A program made the translations under genes and the position numbers. The notes beneath the pieces are model-generated. The model did no database searches, was not told the DNA's origin, and worked only from the letters and a program-made list of their open reading frames with translations. Below are positions 7,637 through 14,607 of a stretch of 19,958 bases of DNA, piece after piece (position 1 is the first letter of the stretch; every line of letters starts with the position of its first letter). The stretch comes from Acidobacteriaceae bacterium (lineage in GTDB: Bacteria > Acidobacteriota > Terriglobia > Terriglobales > Acidobacteriaceae). The DNA lies in contig PMBA01000239.1 of assembly GCA_003152795.1 (NCBI GenBank), forward strand, positions 383-20,340, in the 5' to 3' direction.

Positions 7637-8170
7637 ATGCCACAAAAACTCATGGATGTTCTCATGCTGGGCCGCTGTTCGCACGAGTTTTCCTGGCCGC
7701 GCCGGGCGCCTAACGGAGAGTACTACCAGGTCTGTATGTTGTGCGCCACCGCTTTCGAGTACGACTGGAAAACCATGCGTCGCGGTGATCGGGTCGATGA
7801 ACCCGTGGCGGAAACGACTACGGCGCTTCACCACTCCGGTCAAAAGCACGCTACCTGGATGCCCCGGGCGCGGCGTATCCACTCCAGTATTCCCCTCCGA
7901 TATCGCGGGAAGAACCTCAGCACATGGTACGCCGGTGTCATCCAGAACATCAGCCAGTCGGGCGTATTCTTTCACGGCCCTCAATTACTGCCGACCGATG
8001 CGCTGGTCGAACTCATCTTCGAAATGCCTGAAGAGATCTCCGGACAAAAAAATAGCAGCGTCCTTTGCCAGGCCAGGCTCATTCGTATCAAGGACGCGGT
8101 AGACAACACCGAAGACGCCTTCGGACTGGCCGCCTCCATCCTGGACTATAAATTTCTCCATCCGGACTGA
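7637..8170 (+). CDS. PilZ-domain protein with cysteine-pair N-terminus
   Basis: Small cytoplasmic protein with a C-terminal PilZ domain (about 76-172), a fold that usually senses cyclic di-GMP to control motility, adhesion or polysaccharide. The NxSxxG motif is intact (N104, S106, G109). The usual RxxxR switch is not: the region reads RARRIH (77-82) with Ile81 where the second Arg belongs. Residues 14-36 carry C14, H16, C33 and C36 with an aromatic-rich YYQVC segment, suggesting a small metal-binding knuckle; this is inferred. The ATG at 7637 follows AGGGGG at a long spacing of 14 bases; M6 and M10 are other possible starts. It lies before a histidine kinase gene and within 2.5 kb of a prepilin peptidase gene, which fits a surface-signalling role. 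A small hairpin (8173-8186) follows the stop. Confidence 0.8.
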   Translation: MPQKLMDVLMLGRCSHEFSWPRRAPNGEYYQVCMLCATAFEYDWKTMRRGDRVDEPVAETTTALHHSGQKHATWMPRARRIHSSIPLRYRGKNLSTWYAGVIQNISQSGVFFHGPQLLPTDALVELIFEMPEEISGQKNSSVLCQARLIRIKDAVDNTEDAFGLAASILDYKFLHPD

Positions 8171-8366
8171 CCTGGCGGCGACGCCACCCGCCCCGGGCGC
8201 AGGAATATCCGCACCGCACCACGCGTCCGTTCGAACGCCACCGCTCGCCGCGGTTGCCGTGTGCCCGCGCTGCTGCTACAGTTCTCCAGACAGCGACATC
8301 GGTCTTGCCCGCCCTGGTCTAACCACGCCAAGTCCGCTACTGGAGCCGGCAGCCTTCTAAAACGCA

Positions 8367-9818
8367 ATGTCTGGAATTGGAGCCAGTCTGAGAAGTTGGA
8401 TCGCGCGCAATCGATACTCTCCGCGCCTCCAATACGGCGGAGCCGCGCTTGCGGTCTGGGTGGCGCTCAGCCTCTGGGCTCTTCCCGGCGTGCCGCATCG
8501 CCATCTCTTCGCGCTCCTGCTGGCGGCCGTGCTCTTCACCGCCCGTTTCCTCGGTTTTGGCCCAGCCGTCTTCTGCTCTCTGGTTTCCACCGCCTGTCTG
8601 GATTTCTTTGCGCTTCCGCCTTATTTCAGCTTCGGTATCCGCACCAGCTCCGACCTTGAGCGCCTCGCGGTCTTCCTCGCCATTTCCGTATTTGCCGGAA
8701 GTATGGCCCGGCAGAGAACATTGGCGGAATCCCGCGCCGACCGCTCCACCCGCGAAATGGCCGCCATCGTCGAATACTCCGGCGACGCAATTTACAGCAG
8801 CCGCCCCGACGGCACCATCTCCAGTTGGAATCGCGCCGCCGAGCATCTCTACGGCTACACTGCGGAGGAGGCAATCGGGCTGCCCGTCGCTCGACTCGCG
8901 CCCCCCGAACGCCGCGATGAGTTCGAGCGCAACCGCGAGATCCTCAATCGCGGCGGCCACATCGCTTCCTATCGCACCGAGCGCCTGCGCAAGGATGGCA
9001 CCCGCTGGCCCGTCCTCCTCTCGGTGTCCTCGCTAAGAAACGCCCGCGGCCTCATCGTCGGTGCGTCGGCCATCGCTCGCGATATTTCCGCCGAGAAACA
9101 GTCGGAAGAAGCCATCCGTCGCAGCGAAAAGCTCGCCACCACCGGCCGCCTCGCCGCTTCCATCGCTCACGAGATCAACAATCCCCTCGAAGCCGTCGTC
9201 AACCTGCTTTACCTGGCGCGCCATGACCCCAGCCACGCCGGGGAGTACCTCACCCTGGCGGAGCAGGAAGTGGGCCGCGTCGCCCGCCTGGCACAACAGA
9301 CTTTGGGATTTGTCCGCGATGCCTCTTCTCCCGGTTCAATGGATCCTGCCGCCATCATGGACGAGATTCTCCAGTTGTATTCCCGCAAACTGGAAGGCCG
9401 GCAGATCCACGTGACGCGACGCTACCGCGTCACTCCCCAAGTGAGCGGCTATGCCGGAGAGTTGCGACAATTACTGGCCAATCTTGTCGTCAATGCCGTC
9501 GATGCCATGGCCGACGGAGGTTCTCTGCAGGTCCGCGTCGCCACCGGCCGCGATTGGTCCAGCGGCCGCGATGGCGTCCGCATCACTGTCGCCGACAACG
9601 GTGCCGGAATTCCCCGCAATCATCTGCGCCAAATCTTCGAACCCTTTTACACCACGAAGAAGGACACCGGAACCGGCCTGGGATTGTGGGTATCGCGCGG
9701 CATCGTGCAGAACCACGGCGGATCGATCCGGGCGCGGAGCCGCTCCGACGGCCGCGCCACTGGAACCGTGTTTTTGATCTTCCTACCCCAGCGGCATGAA
9801 ATCAGCCGCGTGGCGTAA
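8367..9818 (+). CDS. Membrane PAS sensor histidine kinase with DUF4118
   Basis: Two-component sensor. Residues about 20-115 are hydrophobic and match the KdpD-like four-helix DUF4118 module. Residues 130-245 form a PAS domain (SGDAIYSSRPDGTISSWNRA, then GYTAEEAIG) with a PAC-like extension. The dimerisation helix has H268 in IAHEINNPLEAV. The ATPase domain carries the N box (LVVNAVDAM), DNGAGIP, FEPFYTTK and GTGLGL. All catalytic motifs are intact, so it should be an active kinase. No response regulator gene is adjacent, making it an orphan; the partner and signal are unknown. The start is the first ATG of the frame, with no convincing ribosome site. The 196 bases before it hold no other gene. 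Confidence 0.92.
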   Translation: MSGIGASLRSWIARNRYSPRLQYGGAALAVWVALSLWALPGVPHRHLFALLLAAVLFTARFLGFGPAVFCSLVSTACLDFFALPPYFSFGIRTSSDLERLAVFLAISVFAGSMARQRTLAESRADRSTREMAAIVEYSGDAIYSSRPDGTISSWNRAAEHLYGYTAEEAIGLPVARLAPPERRDEFERNREILNRGGHIASYRTERLRKDGTRWPVLLSVSSLRNARGLIVGASAIARDISAEKQSEEAIRRSEKLATTGRLAASIAHEINNPLEAVVNLLYLARHDPSHAGEYLTLAEQEVGRVARLAQQTLGFVRDASSPGSMDPAAIMDEILQLYSRKLEGRQIHVTRRYRVTPQVSGYAGELRQLLANLVVNAVDAMADGGSLQVRVATGRDWSSGRDGVRITVADNGAGIPRNHLRQIFEPFYTTKKDTGTGLGLWVSRGIVQNHGGSIRARSRSDGRATGTVFLIFLPQRHEISRVA

Positions 9819-9890
9819 GGCCTCGCTAAACTCCGAGCCTGCCGCCAGTTGCACCCCTCTCAGCCCCGTTCCCTCATTCCATGGCGGTGG

Positions 9891-9930
9891 CTCAGTTTCC
9901 TCTGAGTAAGTCTCCGATTTCCTCCGTGAG
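9891..9930. repeat. Short imperfect tandem repeat in intergenic gap
   Basis: CTCAGTTTCCTCTGAG (9891-9906, itself a 5-bp hairpin) is followed by a related copy, CTCCGATTTCCTCCGTGAG (9912-9930). The pair looks like a decayed tandem repeat in the 290-base gap between the kinase and prepilin peptidase genes. No gene is seen in that gap. Function unknown. Confidence 0.35.
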
Positions 9931-10067
9931 ACCCCGTGGTTTGTGCCTTTCCGCTGCCCCGCAATCAGAGTTTCCCTAAGATGAGCCACTACCCATTACT
10001 CCCAACCGCTTTGCAGACAACAAAAGTACAGTGACCTTCGTACTTAGATACCCCGCCCCCAGCCGCT

Positions 10068-10073
10068 TATAAT
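10068..10073 (+). promoter_or_regulatory. Consensus -10 box upstream of prepilin peptidase
   Basis: TATAAT at 10068-10073 is an exact -10 hexamer, 35 bases before the GTG start of the prepilin peptidase gene. No good -35 box lies 16-19 bases upstream (best is TTAGAT at 10044-10049), so the promoter may need an activator or be chance. Confidence 0.4.
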
Positions 10074-10108
10074 CATCCAAGTCCTACCAGACTGAGCACT
10101 TAGCCGAA

Positions 10109-11041
10109 GTGTTAGAAAACGTGGAACCTCTTTTTGCAGCTGCGATCTTCGCTCTGGGGCTGTGCTTTGGCAGCTTCCTGAACGTGTGCATCTACCGTTT
10201 GCCGCTGGGCAAGTCGGTCGTGACTCCGCGTTCCGCCTGCCCGCACTGCGGAGATTTGATCCCGCTCTACCACAACCTGCCCGTATTGAGCTGGCTGATT
10301 CTGCGGGGAAAGTGCCGCGCCTGCAAGCAGCCTATATCGCCACGCTATCTGGTAATCGAACTCCTCACCGGCTTGCTCTTCCTCGGCTGTTACACGCATT
10401 TCGGTTTGACGCTGGCGATGTTGAAGTGCATCGTGCTCGGCTACCTGCTGCTGGGGTTGGTGTTCACCGATGCCGAAACCAAGCTGCTTCCCGACGCCAT
10501 GACGCTGCCCGGGCTGGCTCTGGGAATTTTGTTCAGCCTGGTGGTTCCGGTGAATGACCTGGCTTCGCGAATCATGCCTGGCCTGGTGTCGACGGCGCTG
10601 CGCGGCGAGATTTCCTGGCGGCTCTGGTCCCTCTCCGACTCGCTTCTGGGAGCCGCGGTTGGCGCTTCTTTTCTTTACGGCGCGGCCGCCATTTACTTGC
10701 GCGCCCGCGGCGTCGAAGGCATGGGTTTCGGCGACGTCAAACTCATGGCCTTGATCGGCGCATTCCTCGGAACCAAACTCACCGTCCTGACCATTTTCGC
10801 CGCATCGCTCGCCGGTTCGCTGTTTGGACTGAGTACGGTCCTTGCCGTCTGGATGAAGCGTACCCGCCGCAGTCAGGCGCGTGGCTCTGCTTCCAGTGAC
10901 GCCCGGCGGCGCGCCTGGCACTCCGCCCGCCTCGCGCTCCGCTATTACGAGATGCCGTTTGGCGTTTTCCTCGGCAGCATGGCTCTTTTGTCGTTCCTGT
11001 TTGGAAACTGCGTCCTGCACTGGTATTGGAGCGCCCTGTGA
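10109..11041 (+). CDS. pilD: Prepilin peptidase / N-methyltransferase (PilD/GspO type)
   Basis: Inner-membrane aspartic protease that removes the leader from type IV prepilins or type II secretion pseudopilins and methylates the new N-terminus. After the first helix comes FGSFLNVCIYRLP. A cytoplasmic zinc loop has C44, C47, C69 and C72 (CPHC and CRAC). The two active-site aspartates are D121 in VFTDAETKLLPD and D209 in GMGFGDVKLM (the GxGD motif). At 310 residues it is longer than the usual 250-290, owing to a loop near 150-180 and an Arg/Ser-rich stretch near 250-280. The start is GTG at 10109; a second GTG at codon 5 is an alternative. The stop overlaps the next gene's GTG by four bases, so the two are translationally coupled. 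No pilin genes are in the window. Confidence 0.93.
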   Translation: MLENVEPLFAAAIFALGLCFGSFLNVCIYRLPLGKSVVTPRSACPHCGDLIPLYHNLPVLSWLILRGKCRACKQPISPRYLVIELLTGLLFLGCYTHFGLTLAMLKCIVLGYLLLGLVFTDAETKLLPDAMTLPGLALGILFSLVVPVNDLASRIMPGLVSTALRGEISWRLWSLSDSLLGAAVGASFLYGAAAIYLRARGVEGMGFGDVKLMALIGAFLGTKLTVLTIFAASLAGSLFGLSTVLAVWMKRTRRSQARGSASSDARRRAWHSARLALRYYEMPFGVFLGSMALLSFLFGNCVLHWYWSAL

Positions 11042-11916
11042 ATCTGCTGATGAATCCGATGGTGCTGCGCATGGGCCTGCTTCTGTTTGTTGCCGTGTTC
11101 GCCTTTGGCTTCGGCCTGTTCATCATCAGGCGCCTGCGAAGCAATCTCGTCGCCGAGCCCGAATCGCTGGATCACGCTCCCTGGTCGGTGGAGGGTTTGC
11201 CGGTGCACGCCTATCACGCTGTCATCCAGCAACTGAAGCAGCAAAAACATGAGCTCGCCAGTCAGCATCTCTCGGAGCGCAGAAAAGCCAAAGCTTCCGA
11301 CAGCCTCAGTTCCACCATCCTCTCGAACCTTTCCTGCGGCGTGCTGTTCCTCACGACCGGCGGCCTGGTTCGGCAGGCGAACGCGGCCGCCCGCAAGCTC
11401 TTGGGATTCGCCTCCCCGGTGGGTCTGCACACTTCCGACCTTTTCCGCTCCGCAACGGTGCGTCCGGACAGCAACCATCCGAGTCCAGGTTTGATTTCAC
11501 AACCCAGCGTCGAGCAACTCCTGGCTCCCGCCCTGGCCGGAAAGGCTGCGGTTCGTGGCCTGGTCGTGAATTACTTCACCCGCGACGGGGAGAGCCATGT
11601 CCTCGAAGTGACCGCCTCTCCCGTTCTGGCCGAAGACGCCAGTCTCATGGGCACGACTCTTGTGCTCAACGACAAGACCGACCTCGAACGCATCCGCCAC
11701 GATCAAAGGATGCGGCAGGAGATCTCTTCCGAACTCGCTCTCGGTTTGAGCAATTCCCTGACTACCATCGCGGGGTACGCGCAGCAACTGGCATGCAGCC
11801 GGGACCCCGACCTCGCGCATCAACTGGCCGACGACATTTCCCGCGAAGCCGCCCAGTTGGATCGAACGATTGGCAGTTTTCTGGGAGGCGTGCGGGCTGC
11901 CTCCACAAGTTCTTGA
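11038..11916 (+). CDS. Membrane PAS protein with degenerate, His-less kinase helix
   Basis: One transmembrane helix near the N-terminus (GLLLFVAVFAFGFGLFII) is followed by a linker, a PAS-like domain (about 85-215, with LSNLSCGVLFLTTGGLVRQA) and a helix that resembles a histidine-kinase dimerisation helix. That helix reads ELALGLSNSLTTIAGYAQQL (232-251), where active kinases have ELAHELRNPLTTI: L235 replaces the histidine and G236 the glutamate. The protein ends soon after, with no ATPase domain. It therefore cannot work as a classical kinase; it may be a dimeric sensor, scaffold or anti-kinase. I chose GTG at 11038 because it forms a GTGA overlap with the prepilin peptidase stop; a TTG at 11026 is the alternative. 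Coupling to the peptidase suggests a pilus- or secretion-linked role, which is inference. Confidence 0.8.
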   Translation: MNLLMNPMVLRMGLLLFVAVFAFGFGLFIIRRLRSNLVAEPESLDHAPWSVEGLPVHAYHAVIQQLKQQKHELASQHLSERRKAKASDSLSSTILSNLSCGVLFLTTGGLVRQANAAARKLLGFASPVGLHTSDLFRSATVRPDSNHPSPGLISQPSVEQLLAPALAGKAAVRGLVVNYFTRDGESHVLEVTASPVLAEDASLMGTTLVLNDKTDLERIRHDQRMRQEISSELALGLSNSLTTIAGYAQQLACSRDPDLAHQLADDISREAAQLDRTIGSFLGGVRAASTSS

Positions 11917-11928
11917 TACAGCGATTGC

Positions 11929-11952
11929 AGGCCGCGACCAGAATCGCGGCCT
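11929..11952 (+). promoter_or_regulatory. Strong 9-bp hairpin before the coiled-coil gene
   Basis: AGGCCGCGA (11929-11937) and TCGCGGCCT (11944-11952) are perfect arms around CCAGAA. The hairpin lies between the PAS gene stop (11914-11916) and the AAAGGA ribosome site (about 11957-11962) of the next gene. It has no T-run, so it is a poor intrinsic terminator; it could stabilise or process the transcript or affect translation. Confidence 0.45.
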
Positions 11953-11969
11953 TGCGAAAGGATGATCAC

Positions 11970-12581
11970 ATGAAGCACACGAAACTCATCGCCATTGCCA
12001 CTCTGCTCCTGTTGGGGGTCAGCTTCGCCGCTGCTCAGTCACTGGGAGATTCCGCGCGCGCCGCTCGCAAGAACAAACCCGCGCCCAGTCCCGCCACCCG
12101 CCATTACGACAACGACAATCTGCCGACCAACGACCAGTTGAGCGTGGTAGGACCGCCGGCATCCGAAGATGCCGCCGCCGCGCAAGGCGCCGCAAATCCC
12201 AACTCCGTCCAAGCCAAAAAAGCCGCCGCCGTGGACGCCGCTGCCGCCGCTGCCGATCGTCAGAAAACCGCCGACGACTGGAAGGACAAACTTGACAAGC
12301 AGAGGGAGAAGATCGACTCCCTGAACCGCGAACTCGACCTCGAACAGCGCGAATATCGTCTGCGCGCCGCCGCCATGTATTCCGATGCCGGCAACCGTCT
12401 GCGCAACGCGGCCCAGTGGGATAAGGACGACACACAGTACAAAAGCGACGTCGAAGGCAAGCAGAAAGCCCTGGATGCAGCCCGCCAGGAACTGGACGAC
12501 ATGCAGGAGCAGGCGCGCAAGGCCGGAATTGTTCAAAGAGATAAAGACAAAGACAGCGTCCCCGAAAAAAGCAAACAATAA
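11970..12581 (+). CDS. Exported coiled-coil protein of unknown function
   Basis: I do not recognise a family. Residues 1-22 (MKHTKLIAIATLLLLGVSFA plus AA) form a signal peptide. Residues 23-70 are Pro- and Asn-rich, 71-95 are Ala-rich, and about 95-190 form a highly charged helical coiled coil (DDWKDKLDKQREKIDSLN, then KQKALDAARQELDDMQEQA) with a Lys/Asp-rich tail. A periplasmic or surface spacer role is plausible. I placed the start at ATG 11970, because AAAGGA sits seven bases upstream and a signal peptide follows; the frame is open further upstream but that part overlaps the PAS gene and looks spurious. It is 53 bases downstream of the PAS gene and may be in the same transcript. Confidence 0.8.
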   Translation: MKHTKLIAIATLLLLGVSFAAAQSLGDSARAARKNKPAPSPATRHYDNDNLPTNDQLSVVGPPASEDAAAAQGAANPNSVQAKKAAAVDAAAAAADRQKTADDWKDKLDKQREKIDSLNRELDLEQREYRLRAAAMYSDAGNRLRNAAQWDKDDTQYKSDVEGKQKALDAARQELDDMQEQARKAGIVQRDKDKDSVPEKSKQ

Positions 12582-12610
12582 AAATCGTTCGACGACCGTC
12601 TGAAAGCACC

Positions 12611-12663
12611 GTGTGGCAGCGGGGCTTTGCCCCGCCACGACGGGGACGAGCCCCGTCCCACAC
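12611..12663. repeat. Perfect three-way-junction palindrome at convergent junction
   Basis: An outer stem GTGTGG (12611-12616) with CCACAC (12658-12663) encloses two perfect 7-bp hairpins: GCGGGGC TTT GCCCCGC (12619-12635) and GACGGGG ACGAG CCCCGTC (12639-12657). All three stems are perfect and fill almost the whole 53 bases. It lies between the convergent coiled-coil and DinB genes, so it may stop transcription or protect both mRNA ends, although no T-run follows. The ten bases GAGCCCCGTC (12648-12657) recur at 18238-18247 inside larC. Confidence 0.75.
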
Positions 12664-12693
12664 AGCTCGTCCAACCGATCGAAAGCCTCGTGT

Positions 12694-13197
12694 TCAGGAT
12701 TTCCCCATCCGCTCCCGGATCTGCCGCGCATGATGCCGCCCATGCACCCAGTGGAACTTTCGCCACTGGTCGGCCGTCAGAGGTCCAAGGAACGGGTGGT
12801 CCATGATCTTCGTCCGAACCCCGAACCTGCGCTCGCACTCGTCCAGCCCCGCGCTCATCTTCTGAAGTTCAACCAGGATCGCCTGGCGCGCCTCTTCCGG
12901 CGCCATGCCTCGTGGATTGGACCGTTCCGGCGCCTTGCGTCCGGCCGGGATGTGCCCAAGATTCACCACCAGCAGGGTGGCGAAGCGATCCTTCAGCGTC
13001 GCCCGCGTAGCCAGCGGAGCCCCCTTTTCCAGGCACTTCGCCATTCCCAGGTTGCTGTACTTGTAAGTGAGAAACAGGTGCTCCAGGATCTGCCCAGCAT
13101 TCCATTTCCCCGCCGGAGCCCGCGTCAGTTGGTTCGCGCTGGCGCCCCCTGTTGCATCTTCGAGTTCCTGCCGCAAACGATCGAGATAGGAATTCAT
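12694..13197 (-). CDS. DinB-like / DUF1569 metal-binding protein
   Basis: Four-helix-bundle protein of the DinB superfamily, cytoplasmic, without a signal peptide. Candidate metal ligands are H40 (GQILEHL) and the C-terminal cluster H149, H152, H155 and H156 (KFHWVHGRHHARQI); the pattern HPFLGPLTADQW before it matches DUF1569. Members of this superfamily include thiol-dependent transferases and hydrolases, but the substrate here cannot be told. The length, 167 residues, is normal. It is divergent from the lipoprotein gene 72 bases away, and converges on the coiled-coil gene with a perfect palindrome between them. Confidence 0.8.
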   Translation of the reverse strand: MNSYLDRLRQELEDATGGASANQLTRAPAGKWNAGQILEHLFLTYKYSNLGMAKCLEKGAPLATRATLKDRFATLLVVNLGHIPAGRKAPERSNPRGMAPEEARQAILVELQKMSAGLDECERRFGVRTKIMDHPFLGPLTADQWRKFHWVHGRHHARQIRERMGKS

Positions 13198-13269
13198 GGC
13201 TTCAGTTCAGTACAATGATCCGCGAAACGACGGCCAAACCACTACACCAAGTCCGATTGGAAAATCGTT

Positions 13270-13866
13270 ATGAAAAACCTGTTCGTCGCAATCTTAGCAG
13301 CCGGCTTGATGGCCGGTTGCTCTTCGGAGCCGGGCAAGCCTGCTACGGCGGAAACGCCCCAACCGAAAGCCCCCGAGGCCATCACCGGTAGCAGCGCGTT
13401 CTACAAATGCTACATCGCGGCCCGCGGCTGGGCGCAGGATGCTCAGCCGTATCGTGTGGAGTCGCACCCTGCCGCGGACTCCAAAGGCCGGGACGGTAAA
13501 GCCGGAGAGTGGCGCGCCGGATTCGCCTCCCCCTCCCAGCGCACGACCAAGTTCTATACCTGGGCAAGCGGCGACGTTTCTCACGGCGTCGACGACACCT
13601 ACAGCCCCACCAATTCCAGCACTTTTGTTTTCAACGTCCAGTTTTTGAAAGTCGATACCGATAAGGCCTTTGCCATCGCCCAGCAGCACGGTGGAGACAA
13701 ACTGCTGGAGAAGGAACCGGACACGCCCGTTCTTTATCTGTTGGACTGGAACCGGCAGACGAACGAACTGCTGTGGCACGTAATCTATGGAACGGACCGC
13801 GACACCGCCAAACTGCGGGTGGCGGTGAACGCCTCCACCGGGGAGTTTTCGCGGGTGGAGAAGTAA
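13270..13866 (+). CDS. Predicted lipoprotein of unknown function
   Basis: Residues 1-17 form a lipoprotein signal with lipobox LMAGC, Cys17 being the lipid-attached residue; the next residues are SS, which in proteobacteria would favour outer-membrane sorting. A Pro-rich linker (18-40) leads to an alpha/beta domain. The C-terminal half (VDTDKAFAIAQQHGG, then VLYLLDWNRQTNELLWHVIYG, then VAVNASTGEF) has the rhythm of a PepSY-like fold, but this is a weak resemblance. No enzyme motif is seen. The ATG at 13270 has no strong ribosome site. The gene is divergent from the DinB-like gene and converges on the TPR gene, with an inverted repeat after its stop. Confidence 0.75.
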   Translation: MKNLFVAILAAGLMAGCSSEPGKPATAETPQPKAPEAITGSSAFYKCYIAARGWAQDAQPYRVESHPAADSKGRDGKAGEWRAGFASPSQRTTKFYTWASGDVSHGVDDTYSPTNSSTFVFNVQFLKVDTDKAFAIAQQHGGDKLLEKEPDTPVLYLLDWNRQTNELLWHVIYGTDRDTAKLRVAVNASTGEFSRVEK

Positions 13867-13869
13867 GTT

Positions 13870-13923
13870 GCTTCGGGCTGCGAGCGAGCAGGAACAACCG
13901 GCTCGTAGCTCGTAGCCCGAAGC
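13870..13923. repeat. Heptamer inverted repeat, candidate two-way terminator
   Basis: GCTTCGGGCTGCGAGC (13870-13885) pairs with GCTCGTAGCCCGAAGC (13908-13923), 15 of 16 bases plus one G-T pair. The right side is a run of 7-base units: GCTCGTA at 13901, GCTCGTA at 13908, GCCCGAA at 13915 and GCGAGTA at 13922, reaching almost to the TPR gene stop (13936-13934). The left arm begins just after the lipoprotein stop (13864-13866). The design is the same as at 5914-6077 but the unit sequence differs. Confidence 0.7.
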
Positions 13924-13933
13924 GAGTAGCTGG

Positions 13934-14467
13934 TTATTGCGCTTTCGCGAGCCGGTCGAGCGCCGCGTGTGCATCCTTGGCCAGCGGGCCATCCGGCAGA
14001 ATCTTCAGGTACTGATCGAAGTATTTCTTCGCTTCGGCCTTATCTCCCAGTTTTTCCTGGCACTCCGCCAGACGAAAACTGGCAGTCGCGTCGCCATCCT
14101 TGTAGTAGAGAGCTTCCTTGTAGCGTTCCACCGCGGCTTTGTAGTTCTTGCGCTTGAAGTAGAAGTCCCCGACCTCAATATCTTTCAGCGCCTTCATCGG
14201 GTTCCAGGGATGGAACTCCGCGACCCCGGACTCGTCGGGCTTGTCTTTAACGTCAGCGTCGAAATCCGCCACTGCATCCCTGCTCCCGGGATGGTTCTTC
14301 GCATCGTCTTTGGGCGGGCTGATGTCGATTCTCGCGTCGCGGCTGGAGCTTTCCTCGCTCTCGCGATTCCGGTCGGCCCTCTTGTCCGAAGCCGTCTTGT
14401 CCGGGGAATCCTGTGCCATCGAAACCGTCGCCAGCACCAATACCATCATCAGGAATGGAATACGCAC
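13934..14467 (-). CDS. Exported TPR protein, BamD-like layout
   Basis: Residues 1-18 form a signal peptide (LMMVLVLATVSMAQ). A charged, disordered segment (20-85) is followed by about two TPR repeats (95-170): DFYFKRKNYKAAVERYKEAL, then ATASFRLAECQEKLGDKAEA, then KYFDQYLKILP. The likely role is a periplasmic or envelope scaffold; the layout recalls BamD-like assembly factors, but the lipobox is absent. The start is GTG at 14467. TACAAT on the minus strand (14479-14474) would place the transcription start almost on that GTG, so the message could be leaderless; no -35 box is clear. It is downstream of the OmpA-like gene but separated from it by a strong terminator. Confidence 0.82.
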   Translation of the reverse strand: MRIPFLMMVLVLATVSMAQDSPDKTASDKRADRNRESEESSSRDARIDISPPKDDAKNHPGSRDAVADFDADVKDKPDESGVAEFHPWNPMKALKDIEVGDFYFKRKNYKAAVERYKEALYYKDGDATASFRLAECQEKLGDKAEAKKYFDQYLKILPDGPLAKDAHAALDRLAKAQ

Positions 14468-14538
14468 GCCCGTATTGTAGCTCTTTTTCCCGGACCATCG
14501 GAGGCCCCCGCCCGTCCCCCAAGGCAGGAGAGTCCCGC

Positions 14539-14573
14539 AAAAAAATCAGGCCGCCCACAATGGGGACGGCCTG
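14539..14573 (-). terminator. Rho-independent terminator of the OmpA-like gene
   Basis: On the minus strand, CAGGCCG (14573-14567) pairs with CGGCCTG (14553-14547); the stem continues with three G-C pairs after one bulged base and closes on a 6-base loop. ATTTTTTT follows at 14546-14539. This is a textbook intrinsic terminator, 35 bases past the OmpA-like stop. In the plus direction only TTTT follows (14574-14577), so it is directional. Confidence 0.9.
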
Positions 14574-14607
14574 TTTTGGCAAAATCCTCCGGGGAGGAGG
14601 AGAAAAC

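Noticed and set aside
10112..11020. 302-residue frame antisense to the prepilin peptidase
   Set aside because: Gln/Arg/His-rich translation without structure; the opposite strand has all prepilin peptidase motifs.
11793..11969. N-terminal extension of the coiled-coil protein
   Set aside because: It overlaps the PAS gene out of frame, and a signal peptide with a good ribosome site begins at 11970.
12611..12663. tRNA-like cloverleaf gene
   Set aside because: Only 53 bases, with no anticodon-arm geometry, T-loop or D-loop consensus; better explained as a palindromic repeat.
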